Made by a program: the position numbers and the translations under genes. The notes under the pieces are model-generated. The model had not been told where the DNA came from. It was given only the letters and a program-made list of their open reading frames with translations, and did not search any database. From Thereva unica (Eukaryota > Arthropoda > Insecta > Diptera > Therevidae), in contig OX465281.1 of the NCBI GenBank assembly GCA_949987705.1, forward strand, positions 196,589,112-196,653,111: a DNA stretch of 64,000 bases, given 5' to 3'. The first letter of the stretch is position 1. Each line of letters opens with the position of its first letter. Shown in pieces: positions 31,302 to 42,739 of this stretch.

Positions 31302-33124
31302 ATGCCTTTTACAGAGTTTTAAAAAAGTGTTCCAAATAAATGAACGATTTTTCTTTCACTTTGGGGGAGTTTTTCCCGAATTTCTCGAATCTCGAAGCTA
31401 AAATATCTGGAAACTTCCCGGTTTTGTTTGTTCTTGCATGAGAAAGTACACGGACAATTAATTTTTTTTTAAATCTTAGTTTATGAAATTGCGCCCCCGA
31501 CACATTGCGCCCGATGCTAGTGCACCATTTGCACCTATGAAAGTGCCGCCCTTTCTCTTCCGTTCGAACATCTTTTTGCTATACTGTCATTCAAAGACCT
31601 TTGCCATGAGTAATAGTTGAAAAAGAAATTTAATCAGTTCAAAGTTAAATTAATTGTTTTGTGAGTAATAATAAAATATAGTATATCACAAACGAGCCAT
31701 TGAAATGAATTTCCAATAATTATGTTTACTTTAACAATATGCATTGCTTTACTATAATTATATAAGACCACCATCTGTGGCAAAAAAAAACAAACTAAAT
31801 TTTATTGAACAGCAAATAAGTCGTAGAAACGCCATATATATATTTATTTATAAATCAATTGGTGACAAAAGTACAAAATTCAATTGCATATAAAATGCGA
31901 GTTCAGTCGCCATTAATTTAGATTCACATATACCCGGAATTGGGCCAGATCATTGATAAAATGAGCAAACTTATATCGCCCAGTATCAAATTCTTATCGC
32001 TATTTACAAGCATCGTCGTCGTGCCCCAAATAAAATTTAGAAGAATGAAAAAAAAATGTAAAATTATATTTTTTGTTGAAAAAAAAAATTTGCTTGATAA
32101 TTTTACTTCAATTTGTTAAAATAAGAGGAATTTATATTCACAACAAGAAAATAAAAAAAAAACAAAAAGGTGCTTTAACAACACACAAAAATAAAAAAAA
32201 GAAAATAATCTTCTATATATTTTTTTTATTTTTTCTTTGAGATGAAATTTTTCAAATATTTTTTTTTTTTTACTCTATGTGTCAAACTTTGCACAAAATT
32301 AAAAAGTTTTTTTGTGTTTGTAAGTTGTTAGCACTTGTTCTTATTTACTTCCTAGTTGTGTTTGCAGTATAATACATATATTAAAAATAATGTTCAACTT
32401 GGTTTTACGACCTTTGGTGACCATTTTCAATTTATTTTAGTATTTTTTTTTTTCAACAATCTTTTTTAACTAAATATAAATGCAACATCGTAGTAAAAAT
32501 ACAAAATTTACAAAAAATAAAATTGCTTAAGAAACAAGTTTCGATTTTTGATGATGAATAAATTACACCCACTTTCATCCTTCATGAAGACATATTTTTT
32601 TTGTTGCGGGAACATTGTTGATAGTATTTCTTCTCTCAGGGGCAGTTGTAATTGAGTTTTAAATGGTTTTTATTAAATAGGGGTACATATGGATGTTTTA
32701 TTTATTAAACACAGAATAGTGAATGCTTATTGATTATTACTTTATTATGATAATAATACTGAATTGATTATTTGTTTTGTTAATAACTACTTTGTATATT
32801 AGCAAAAAAATTCCCATGAAAGTGTTAAAGGCATATTTTTTATTAATAGGTGAGGCATCGATTCGTTTTGTAGAAAATAAAATTATTGAAACGAATCATG
32901 ATAAGGCTACAGAAAAAAATTAATTTGCATAAAATATTTTAATAAATTGAGCAAAGGTTATGATTATTGTAATCCTTTGACACTTTTTTTTAATATTTAA
33001 AAAGAAATCTAGAAAGTTTCTCGGGATTTTTATAACCGGTCCCCCATGCAGGTAGTAAACGCATCCGATGCTGCTCAATTTAAATCAAGTTCCAAATACC
33101 TTCAGTGTATTTTTGTATTTGGCT
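31302..33124. other. unassigned, extremely AT-rich DNA
   Basis: Long A and T runs, especially 32040-32320, and no coding potential. Nothing recognised. Confidence 0.5.
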
Positions 33125-33350
33125 GGCCTAAGCTTGGGAATCACCAATTGTACTACTACCAGTTAGTCATGACGTTGATCACAACATCGTGAAATTGTAG
33201 TATTGAGTAGTAGTAGTTTTACTTAGTTTGGAGTAAAGAGTCGGTTTGGGATATAAGGAGTAGGGAGGATGTTACAATTTATGCCAGCAGCTTTGCGCCC
33301 AAATTATTGGATGTTGTAGGAGTTCGGAAATACTGATTGCGAAAGATTGT
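33125..33350 (-). mobile_element. CR1/Jockey-like LINE (family J) 3' end remnant
   Basis: On the minus strand, CAGTATTTCCGAACTCCTACAACA-type sequence (the VFPNSYN region) is followed by a tail like those at 42740-42970 and 44925-45110. Shared words include ACTGGTAGTAGTA, TCATGAC and the CTCC-rich segment. Decayed and short. Confidence 0.6.
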
Positions 33351-33780
33351 GTTACAGTCATCGAGGTTGAAAGGGAGTTAGCATCTACAAACTATGATGT
33401 TGCGGTTGACACTGTAGTATACAGGGTGTATTTCTGAAACTAACAAAGCGGCCGGATGTGGATAGGTTTTATATGGGTGGGGGAAATTGTAACGGTTTAG
33501 CCGCTAGGACGTTTGGAAATTTTTTTGGTAGAGGTTTACATATCGCCCTGTATTTTTGTAACACTTAGAGACTTTTCTTTCATTAGTAAGGTATCAATCT
33601 ACGCAGAATACCCACCTGCACCACCTATCTAAAACTGTAAAAGTCAAGTTTCAACCCACCAACTTCCAGAGTTGTGAGTCGTCAAGATCAAATTTTTTTT
33701 TTTTTCACTAAAATTTCAACTTGATCCACCTTTTTCTCCAAAAAATCGGACAACTTTTGAAATTATAATGTGGAAATTGG
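33351..33780. other. unassigned DNA
   Basis: No feature recognised. Confidence 0.35.
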
Positions 33781-33954
33781 CAGGGCTTAAATTGCTGCAG
33801 CAATTTTAATACTGTTGCTGTTGACTTTGCTTTGCTGCCAAGAAAACCAAAGCAATTTACTTTGCTTTGCTTTACAGCAATCATATTTTTAATCTTTTAT
33901 CTGCAGACGGTGAAAGCTTTTTTGTTTCATATTGCTGCTAATGCTGTTGCTTCC

Positions 33955-34400
33955 CAGCGGGAAATGAAGGAAGTGCTTCCATTGGAAGCTTTAGTGGTGC
34001 GCTTCTACAGTATTACGAATCGGATCGGTTTGGTGCAAGCTGCAAATTCTCTTTTTTCTTTGCAGATACCATGACAATTCGTTGTGGGTTTGCTGTGATA
34101 TTTCAGTTTTCGTCGGTCTGCGCAAGTGTGAAATGTTTACTCTCTGTTTAGCTCTTTTTCCTTGACAATTAAAAATAAAAAGCTTAAAAGCTCCGCATAT
34201 CCAGAGAGAACAATAATCGCAAGGGCTTCCCGATGCATCCATTTAACACGCTTCGGAAGCGCGTTTAAGGAAAGAAAGGCGAAGCGCATATTTTTGATGA
34301 CATCCCCGTGTAAAATTGCAATGAAGTGACATGAAACACACAAGCACGCTTTCAAAGGAGCGCATTAACAGCCGTGGGGAAGCGCTTTTCTTCCCCGCTG
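33955..34400. mobile_element. TIR element, tip CAGCGGGAA, copy 3, nested
   Basis: Ends CAGCGGGAAATGAAGG (33955) and CTTCCCCGCTG (to 34400); with two more paired bases each side the tips read CCCAGCGGG and CCCGCTGGG. The sister MITE at 22 kb shows the empty site as GTTGCTTACAAATG, so this block is an insertion. Interior frames on both strands (34137-34355, 34243-34482) are without domains. Confidence 0.75.
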
Positions 34401-34587
34401 GGTTACAAATGGTGGGGCATGCCGTTTCGGCTGCGAATGTTTCACATACACATACAAAAAAAGTTTCCACCTTTCTAAACAAAGTACCCGTTTACTATAT
34501 AATGTGGGACCGTAAAAATAAAAGCTAAAAGAAGCAAAGTATTTCACAGTCTTTGGGGAAGAAAGCTTTGAAAAACTGTAAGCAAAC

Positions 34588-34649
34588 CTTAAAATACAGG
34601 TCGACAGTACAAAGGGGCCTTCCCTAAGTCTCTTGTGTGTCACATAAAA
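34588..34649 (+). mobile_element. 62-bp poly(A)-tailed insertion
   Basis: The sister MITE at 22 kb (inverted) reads GTAAGCAAACAGAAAGC; here the same sequence is split after AAAC by a unit containing GTCGACAGTACAAAGG and ending GTGTCACATAAAAA, after which AAAC is repeated. Two further copies of the unit lie at 12349-12408 and 12594-12650. Confidence 0.75.
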
Positions 34650-34830
34650 AAACAGAAAGCATTTCACAGCCGAAGCATTTGCGGCCGGACCAGTTTGCTC
34701 CTGGAAGCTTTTAAGCAATTTGAAAGCAGCATCATTCGCAGCAATTTGAACAAACAGCTTTCACAATCTTCAGCAAAATGAGTTTAAAAATATGAGCTTT
34801 GCTTTAAGTTTACTTTGCTTTCAAACCCTG

Positions 34831-35667
34831 TTATTTGGTTCTTTTTTAGTACTTTTCCGTCTAAACTTTGTCGTTTTTCGCAAATATCTCGTAAACGGTA
34901 AGTGTAATTTCTTAAAAGTTAATGCAAGAAATATAGATTATGCGATTATCTTCAAAAAAGATTTTTACAATTATTTCTCTACGAGTGACTGTTCGGAAGA
35001 TCCCACGATTTTAATGATTTTACATACAAACAAATTATATAAATACTGGTCTGCCAAAGGTTTAGGCCACAGACAGAACGCGGCACATCATGAGTTTTAG
35101 TAATTATTAGATTTATACTTCAATTTAAAAGAAATTATCCTTCTTGTCGATAACATAGAGTTTCACTAAAAAATCTACTAATATTACCTAATTTCTCACC
35201 TTAGGCCACACTTTAGTTCAGGCACACCACGCCACGAAGCTCCCAAATTTTCTATAAAAAGGTAAGACAAGTAAGAAAGCCACTATGACCAAGGGCCACA
35301 TTGTTGAAAGGGTTTCGAAATCTAACCTCTGGTATAGCAGCCTTTAAATCTAAACTATACCATCAATCAGTTTTCAGCATATATCATAACATGCACGTGC
35401 CGCAACTAGACTGATGGAAGTGCAATCATAACCTCCAAGCGTTGGCCACTGGTAACTATCCTATGAGAAAAGATAGGCTAATATGATCAGGTTAGGCCCT
35501 TGCAAGAAGGGTTGGTGTGAGGCTCATAACCTTACGAATTATATCGGATCGAGCAACATTTGTGCCGTTCAATGTCGGAGTTGTGTGGCTCCGTATTTGA
35601 GAGTATTGGAGGTTTATTTGCTTTTTAGTCGCATTTTGTATATCTTTCGCTGTGGGGGTGGAGCGGC
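34831..35667. other. unassigned DNA
   Basis: The frame at 34792-35100 overlaps the MITE end and has no domain. ATATCTCGTAAACGG near 34884 recalls ATATCGTAAACCG in the repeat at 11.4 kb. Confidence 0.35.
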
Positions 35668-35675
35668 TCTATAAG

Positions 35676-36191
35676 CAGGGCCGGACTATCGCCTACGCCA
35701 ACAACGCCATGGCGTAGGGCGGCACATTACTAGGGGCGGCAATAATGTGAAAAAAAAATTTTAATATTTTGGAATGAAATTTTTTTTTATTCAATTTTTT
35801 TTAATACATACTATTCTACGGTTTTTAAATTAGTACTTTTCGAGCTTTTTTCTGAGCAAAATCGTCAATTAACAATTCGACATCTAGAGATCGATTAAGC
35901 TCAGCTTCAATGCACAATATTGCAAATGAATTAAGTCTTTCGTCACCTACACTGGCACGTAAATAATTTTGTATTCTCTTTAACACTGAGAAAGATCTTT
36001 CACCACTACAATTATATAATAATTGTATGAAATCATTATATTAAATAATCATATAATATGTTATAATATTATTATCATTATATTTACCCTATATATATAG
36101 GTAAAAAATTTAAGTTTCCAAAAACGCTAGCCTTAAGGAAGCGGCAACTTGCGATTGGCGTGGGGGCGGCACTTGGCCTAGTCCGGCCCTG
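35676..36191. mobile_element. hAT element relic, 13-bp perfect TIR
   Basis: CAGGGCCGGACTA (35676-35688) pairs exactly with TAGTCCGGCCCTG (36179-36191). Flanks TCTATAAG (35668-35675) and CCTATAAG (36192-36199) are an 8-bp TSD with one mismatch. The 516-bp element still holds the end of its transposase gene, so it is an internally deleted copy of an autonomous hAT. Confidence 0.92.
35825..36018 (-). pseudogene. hAT transposase C-terminal dimerisation region
   Basis: Reading the minus strand to the stop at 35825-35827 gives about 60 residues without interruption: CSGERSFSVLKRIQNYLRAS, then VGDERLNSFAILCIEAELNR, then a short Asp-rich tail ending KKARKVLI. The ERSFSxLKRIKxYLRxxxxxxRLxxLAxLxIExE pattern is the hAT family dimerisation region at the transposase C-terminus, in the style of the ZMYM1-like hAT proteins. 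It lies in the correct orientation for a gene reading toward the element end at 35676. Upstream coding (RNase H-like core, zinc finger) is deleted and replaced by AT-rich DNA. Confidence 0.88.
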
Positions 36192-36199
36192 CCTATAAG

Positions 36200-37372
36200 T
36201 GCAATTATAGTACACTTCTGGAGTTGCATTGGTTTTGTAGCGGGGGATGTGACGGAATGTGACTCCAACTCGGGACAACCTCTAGTGTTTTGAAGTGTAG
36301 AGTTGCACCGCTTTTGCAGCGAACGACACATTTTTTCAAGAGGCTAGAATCGGATCCCTGTTGTAGAGCTTTAAAGAAGAAGACCATGGGAGTCAAAAGT
36401 GCATGGTCATTTCGGGTTTGAGAAATTGTAGTTCACGTAAAAGTTTTACTGCAGATTTGACGATGCGATTTCAAATGAATTGGCGTAAGAAATCAGATTT
36501 CCAAAGAACTTTCTAAAAAGATCAGATGTATCCGCAAGTTTTGATGTCAAAGACGCCGCAGCACAAGAAGAGGCGAAGGCTTAACCTGAAAAGGGATGAA
36601 ATATTATAATTTTAAGGAAGGCCAGAAAATTGTTGAAAACAAAGAAACTATAAATTTCAAGGCTTCCAATTTATTCTTATAGAAGTGATATCATTAAAAA
36701 AATTTCTGCCAGTAATTTCTAACAGTGTTCTCTACTGGTAATATCGGGAAATGCATAAATATTAAATAATAAGTTGAGCCATTGAACGATAATCAAATCT
36801 GCATTATTTGCAGATTATATTTAATTTAGCCATTGGAAACAACTTTAACAATTACCAAAAAAAAACCCAGCAAAATCATTTTTCAGCGGAAATTAGACAA
36901 TAGTGCCGCTCGGTTGCTAGCCTAAAACCTTATTCAGAGATAATCTGATATTACTAATTTCAAATAAATTTTTATCTAATCTAGCTTAATTTCAGTTGCC
37001 ATGAATAATTACAATGAATGAAACTATGTACAACACTCTGATTTAAAGATTAACAATTGAAAATTTGTGTTCTTAGAAGATCTTGTCCGAAATCTTGAGA
37101 AGCTGCAACCAACAACACAATAATGAATCAATTTTGTTTACTAGCCTCATCATCCTAGTGTGTTTATTCGACTATTTCTCATTGCCTTGACTTGTGTCCA
37201 AGCACGTTAGTCTTCTGTTGCAGAAAAACGTAGACCTGGAGGCGTGAAGTATGACGCTGGTTTTCAACTTATCGACTCCGATAAGACGGGTTTTGAAGTG
37301 TCAATCCAGAGGCGAGTTCCATTCAATACGGGCCTTGATTGAAGATTTGTAGATCGAAGACTAGCAATTTTG
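36200..37372. other. unassigned DNA
   Basis: Overlapping minus frames at 36084-36396 have no recognised domain. A run of about 17 A at 37373-37389 marks the start of the next RT relic. Confidence 0.4.
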
Positions 37373-38400
37373 AAAAAAAAAAAAAAAAAGCGACAGTCGG
37401 GAATGCTAAAATTATCACGGTATTAGTGTCCTTTCGATGGTCGGCAAAGTATTTACGAGAATCATACAATTGAGGCTAAAGAAATATCGACAGCAAACGA
37501 GCCAGAAAGCACAAGCTGGATTTAGATCACATCGAGGATGTATTGAACAAATATTCGCACTCCGCCAGCTAATGGAAGAAAGAATTCGTTGCGGCAAACG
37601 AACTATGGTTGTTTTCATCGGTTTCAAATCCGCTTTCGATTGCATCGATTGGAATAGCTTGTGGCGACCCTTGGAAACCGAACACGTGCCATTGAAAATC
37701 AATCACCCAACTTTTCCAAGCGTGGTACGATGGCTGAACCAGCAGCGTTCGTATTCGAAGCGACTTATCCTAGGAGTTCCCAAGTTTTTCTACGTTGTGA
37801 TCGACGCGATTATGCGTGAAGCATTCGATGGACGACTCGGAGTTCGATACGACGACAATTTCGTAACCGACTTAATGTTCGCCGACGATAGAGGCGAAGC
37901 AACGGACATCTTATACGACATTTCCCACATCCCCCAGTCATACCACTTAAAAATCAATGCGGAAACACCAAAGGGCTCACAACGGACGGATCAAGGGCCA
38001 GTGATCACCTCAATGGAACCCAAATCGAACAGGTTCCGATGTTCAAATATTTGGGATCATTGGTTGAGAAAACGAAAGTGGCATCGATGGCTGACGGTCA
38101 CAGCCGCATCGGCCAGGCAACAGCAACATTCGCTTCGTTCAAGTGGTGCATATGGAAACGGACAAAAATTGCGATCAAAACGATTGTACGCCTTTACCGA
38201 ACGTTGATCCTTCCGATTCCTCTTTAAGGATCGGAAACGTGGACACTGCTCAAACCGGACGTCAGAAAGCTCGAGGTCTTCCAAATGCGACGCTTGAGGC
38301 AGATTTTCGGTGTCTCACTCTGCGATCGCCGAGACAGCCAGACAAAGATGCGATCAGCGGACACTAATCCAAGAACAAATACAAAAACGTCGACTAGATC
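37373..38400 (+). pseudogene. RTE family D reverse transcriptase fragment
   Basis: This is an RT relic of the RTE group. After the A run it reads NYHGISVLSMVGKVFTRII, QAGFRSHRGCIEQIFALRQL, TMVVFIGFKSAFDCIDWNS (palm block A, D kept in SAFD), VRYDDNFVTDLMFADDRGEA (FADD catalytic block), SETWTLLKPDVRKLEVFQMR and RLRQIFGVSLCDR. These blocks follow the family order. One frame is open from 37437 to 38207 because frameshifts compensate, but the RQGxxLSPxLF block is missing between block A and FADD, and a TAA interrupts the C-terminal part near 38225. A second, inverted copy of the first part is at 28276-29550. Confidence 0.85.
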
Positions 38401-38849
38401 AGGGCTTCTTAAACTACGTCACTTGAAAACATCATTCAGTGCTGACATCTAGGTGTTTCATTTGGAGAACCCTTTATATAGTTTCGTCTCAGGAATTATA
38501 TCGCAGTTTACCAAGGGGTGATTCTGTCTCGATTACTCCCGCAGCCAAATGAGGGTTCATGCAGGGAAAGAACATTATAATTAGAAGAATGCATTAGAGA
38601 GAGATTAATGCATTACTGATATTGGTGTGTTTCCAAATACTAAATAGTACGAAACAAAATAATGTGAAACCAATCGGGGTTAAACACACAGGTATCGCCG
38701 GCTGATAATGTGGGTATGGTGTGCACCAGTACCCACCTGGAAAATAAAGAATGCCTCTGGCTCCGGCCAATATTCGCGGAATCTCACATAACAAGAAACG
38801 TGTTCTGCTTTATTCTGAATACCTAGTCATACCAGTCATAGCGCTGAGC
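38401..38849. other. unassigned spacer
   Basis: The word CTGACATCTAGGTGTTTCAT followed by TTGGAGAAC near 38438 resembles CTGACATCTAGGCGTCACAT near 59916. Confidence 0.35.
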
Positions 38850-40045
38850 TGTCATGCTCGAAACGATGGATCTTCCATTTCCACTCAAGACGTGCGTGAG
38901 GTCCTAACTCACTTCCTCACACTCCTTCGTAATCTATCTATGTATATACGTTTGGGATAAGTCTGAAGGTCCACCGACTCTTACACTTATTTCACTTGCC
39001 ATTACGTTGCCGGCACGCATATTCTTGATCATAGAGACGCGTGCCTGCTTTCGCTAGTATATCTATGGGTATAATTCCCGTTATCACGCTCGCCGCGTCG
39101 TTGGATATGGTCCTGTATGCGCAGCATGCGAGAAGAACGTTTAAGCTGGAGACAGATACATGTTTACATTGGTGCCATGATTGATATAATAGAAGTGCTT
39201 ACATTAAAATGCAAACTGACTTATAGATAGGTAAACGGAAGGCACGCAACGCAAAAGTTGGTCTACTTCCAACTTTTCCTCATTGTCGCATTCACCATAG
39301 TCTCAAATACCCAAACACAAGCCACACAACAGGCACATGCACTTGTCGTTTAGTTTTTTGGTTGTTTGTAAAAGGCAAGACAGAACCCAAGCACACAGCT
39401 GCCTATCAGCGAAAATTCACCGCACGCACTGTAAGCGCGCACATATCTGTTTCCAGCCTTATTTTGTATGTGGCCCTCCATTTTCTGCTGTTAGACCGCT
39501 TTCTTACTGCTGCCCTTACTGACACTGCGTAAAGCTAGATTAAGCTAACCACCCTCGCGAACAGGAGGTTACAGATTGGGCAGCATCTTCGAAAATGCGC
39601 CACAAATAGCGAAAGCGGTATCCACCCGCCATATACTCCAATTGTGCTTAAATTAAGCCTATAGTCGATCATCACTTCTAGAGGTACCTTAAGGCGTTAT
39701 TGAATGATCTGTTCCCATACCATGATTCTTACGGATACTTGTTTTGCCAGGTTGGTGATCAGAGTAGTTACTATGTGCTCAGCGTAGTACTATGTGCTAC
39801 CAGTGCTTTCAGGCCACGATTTAATTCCTCGGATACCAGCTCATGATACATTGTGATCCAACGGAGAGGTCCTAGAATACCACATGTTGTTCTGTCGGCC
39901 CATCTTCAAATTTACAATGAAACGACCTACCTTCTTTCCTTTTTAGGAAAGTTCTTACAAAATAACAGTTCCGGAGGAGGGGTGTGTTTGTCTAACTGCC
40001 CATCCGGACCCAACACGCTCCGCCGACACATATGAGTGTCGATTA
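38850..40045 (-). pseudogene. R1/LOA-like LINE reverse transcriptase remnant
   Basis: On the minus strand, upstream to downstream, blocks of an R1/LOA-type ORF2 can be followed: an ILGPLRWITMYHELVSEEL-like GxPQGSxLGPxLW stretch near 39850, RGLKALVAHS in place of the FADD region, MVWEQI and VMIDYR further on, ACCAYRTISNDAASVITGII near 39120, LAKAGTRLYDQE, KSRWTFRLIPNVYT near 38960, and EWKWKIHRFEHDSSA near 38880. The last three match the KxRWTHRLIPNI and LHRFxHDxSP region of R1 proteins. Frameshifts and stops occur throughout. A related remnant lies at 5950-6680 in the same orientation. Confidence 0.7.
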
Positions 40046-42480
40046 GAACGAGAGAGCTAACACCTGATAAAGCAAGGCTAGATTTTGTTGCTCACAGGGG
40101 CGATCTTATATTCTGCCGTTTGATGACTGATAGAGAAATCATGCTTTTGAGTGAAAAAAATTAACGAGAATATGTGGAAGGTCAATATCTGTGAACAATG
40201 GCGAATACGATCCGTATTGAAGCTCAGGCAACTATAGACTCTTGATAATTATATAAACAATTTCCAGATCTCATTCCCCAACAACAAAAACTTAAGTATC
40301 TTAAAATAAAACCCATTTTTTAAAGAGAACGCATTCGTATCTTTTGTATTATGCACTAAAGTTTTTGAACCTGAGCCGAGATAATAGTAAAAATACTTAA
40401 TTAAATATTTATTACGAATGGATAACAAGTAAACTACAGTCTTCTAAGCTTCCTCCAAACACATACATACATGCGTAAACAGTCAAAACAAAATTTTTAT
40501 TTTTCTAACGCTATAATCCAAAAGTCAACAATCCATTCATTAGCAACAACAATAATTCAACAATTTAACATTCGATAACAACTATTTGTCGTGATAAGGC
40601 GCAGTTGTCGCTAGTGATTACAGAGGCAAACAGTTTTATCGAATTATGAAAAAAACAGAAAAAACGAAATAAAAAAGAGAGACAGAAACATTTAACCCAG
40701 TTCTACAGAATAATCCGCGAATGGAATTTTTCCAGGTCTATTCGACGTATTGTCTGCGACTGAAATCGTGACGTCACAGCCTTAGACGATCGTTATGTCA
40801 CAGCACCATCTATGTGTAGATATTAAAATTTTTTGGGTTTTTTCTTTTGCTTTTTGCCGATCGAAATTAATCTCCCGAGTGAATCGAAGGAGACAAGAAA
40901 TTACTAATCAAGCTGGAGAGGTGTGCTTTGATAATGATGGCCATTAATCAAATTTCAACTTTGGTCCAAAATTAAACGAAGAACCGTATGCAATTAAAAT
41001 GGATTAAGTGAAAACTATATTTGGATAACCCACATTCGAAGTGGCCAGAGCTTAGCGATAAAATAAGATAAGGACTTTTTTGTTGTTGGATTTTGGAATA
41101 AATTATAACAATTATTGATTGATTAATATCTTTGAAAGTTACATAATGTTTTTTTTTATTATCTAAAGAGCCGCTCATATTTAGAATTTATTGTGGATCA
41201 ACAAAGATTAAGAATTATGAGAGGGGAGAAACACATATAATATTTTTTTTTAAATAATTTGCGTCGCACCTTTTTCTGATGGATGGATATTGGCCGCAAG
41301 TATTTTGAAAATCTAAATCACGAAACCTTAAATTTATTTGTGTCGAACTTGTATAAGGCCAAACATTTCTGATAAAGGGACCAAAATTTTATGCGTAGGC
41401 TTTTTCAGTGTTATGTCGCCATCTCGATTACGAGTATACATTTAATAAAGTCCGCCCAATGTTCTAATAATAAACAGAAGGCCAAATTCACTAAGCGCGG
41501 GGTGTTATCATTGTTTTGAGAGTATTTTCAAGGATATTGAAACTTTGGCTTTATGTAATCAAGGGCTTCTATGAGTAAAACTATTATTTTGTGGTTATTT
41601 TTTTTTTATGTTTGATAAATCATATCGATAATTTTGTGGTGAAATAAAGAATTACCGAAAATTTTAATATAGTATTTAATTTATTTGAGAATTATTTGTT
41701 ACTCTTTTACCATTTTACGATTTTGTATGGATATCCTAGTGTTAGAAGCTTAATTGTTTCCAAGTAGAATAGACGAGCCATTTTTCCATCGATTTGAGTA
41801 ATATATAAAGGCATCCAAATGTGACTCCTAGATGTTAGCAATGTATATTCTTCTCTCTAAATGACATAAGAAATTTTTTTTTTTATACAAAGTGGCCCAA
41901 TTTCGCAGTCCTGCTCTCTGCAATTGTTAGTTTCATCATCCAAGCTACTAGACAAAAGCTATTCACAGGTGCTCTGTTAGGTATAAAAGAAAATCACCCG
42001 TAAATGTTTTTTTGTCTAAAGTCATACTGACGTCACGTAATGGCTAAGCATAATATAGTATAGTTTTCAAAAATCTGGATAAACTTTTTAGGGTAAATTA
42101 CCAATGCGAGTCTATTAATTGACGGTAACCACCTTGCAATACCTCACGAGTATACACAAAATCTACCTTACGTATTCGCACAGCTTTTTAAAAAGCTTTA
42201 AGTTTAAGTTTAGCTTTAGTTCTTGTTGTTGCCTTGCTTCTCAAACGTCTATGTTGATAGCAGATATTCAATAGACCAACGACGTTGTCGTTTGATTGCG
42301 AAGACCAAGTAGCATTGGGTGTGATTAGTACTCAGTTGGGGAGCCGCTTGGAAAAACGACGCTAATGTTTAAAAATATAAAGCTTTCAATACCGTTGCAG
42401 TTATACTTGCCTATACACGGCGAATTTCTCAATGTTTTCGCCTTTATTTTCCACTCGGGGCTCACATTATTGAGAGGGGT
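40046..42480. other. unassigned AT-rich DNA
   Basis: Contains no recognised coding or TE domain; short frames only. Confidence 0.45.
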
Positions 42481-42496
42481 TAGCCTCCTACAGGAG

Positions 42497-42597
42497 GGAC
42501 CATGGTTCTGAGAGCACAAGCGAGCAACAAGGCGGGCGGGGATACTCCGCGCGCTTCCCTTGTTCAAAAAAGCTCGTGCTGCCGGAACCATGGTCCT
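42497..42597. repeat. GC-rich foldback
   Basis: GGACCATGGTTCTGAGAGCA at the left pairs imperfectly with TGCTGCCGGAACCATGGTCC at the right, around a GC-rich centre (GGCGGGCGGGG). The minus frame 42325-42615 covering it has no known domain. Confidence 0.65.
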
Positions 42598-42739
42598 TCG
42601 GTTAGGAATGGCCATAGGGGCCCTATCTATACCCCCTCAAAATGCTAGTCGCATTATAACCATTTTTCAGTCAGTTTCAAGATAAGTTATCACACCGTTG
42701 GGAGATAAAGGTTTTTTTTATATATGAAAAAAACCAACC

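Larger units (their letters stand above)
33781..34830. mobile_element. hAT-like MITE, tips CAGGG(C/T)TT, copy 2, inverted and interrupted
   Basis: From CAGGGCTTAAATTGCTGCAG at 33781 to TTTGCTTTCAAACCCTG ending at 34830 it is the reverse complement of the element at 22037-22566, but twice as long. The extra length is mostly two insertions: a TIR element (33955-34400) and a 62-bp poly(A)-tailed unit (34588-34649). Flanks GAAATTGG and TTATTTGG agree in five of eight positions, so any TSD has decayed. Confidence 0.75.

Noticed and set aside
37415..37702. 95-codon minus frame and the plus frames at 29272-29488
   Set aside because: They are antisense shadows of the same RTE family-D coding sequence, which is why they resemble each other.
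42325..42615. 96-codon minus-strand frame
   Set aside because: It covers a GC-rich foldback and has no recognisable domain; a chance frame in GC-rich DNA is likelier than a gene.
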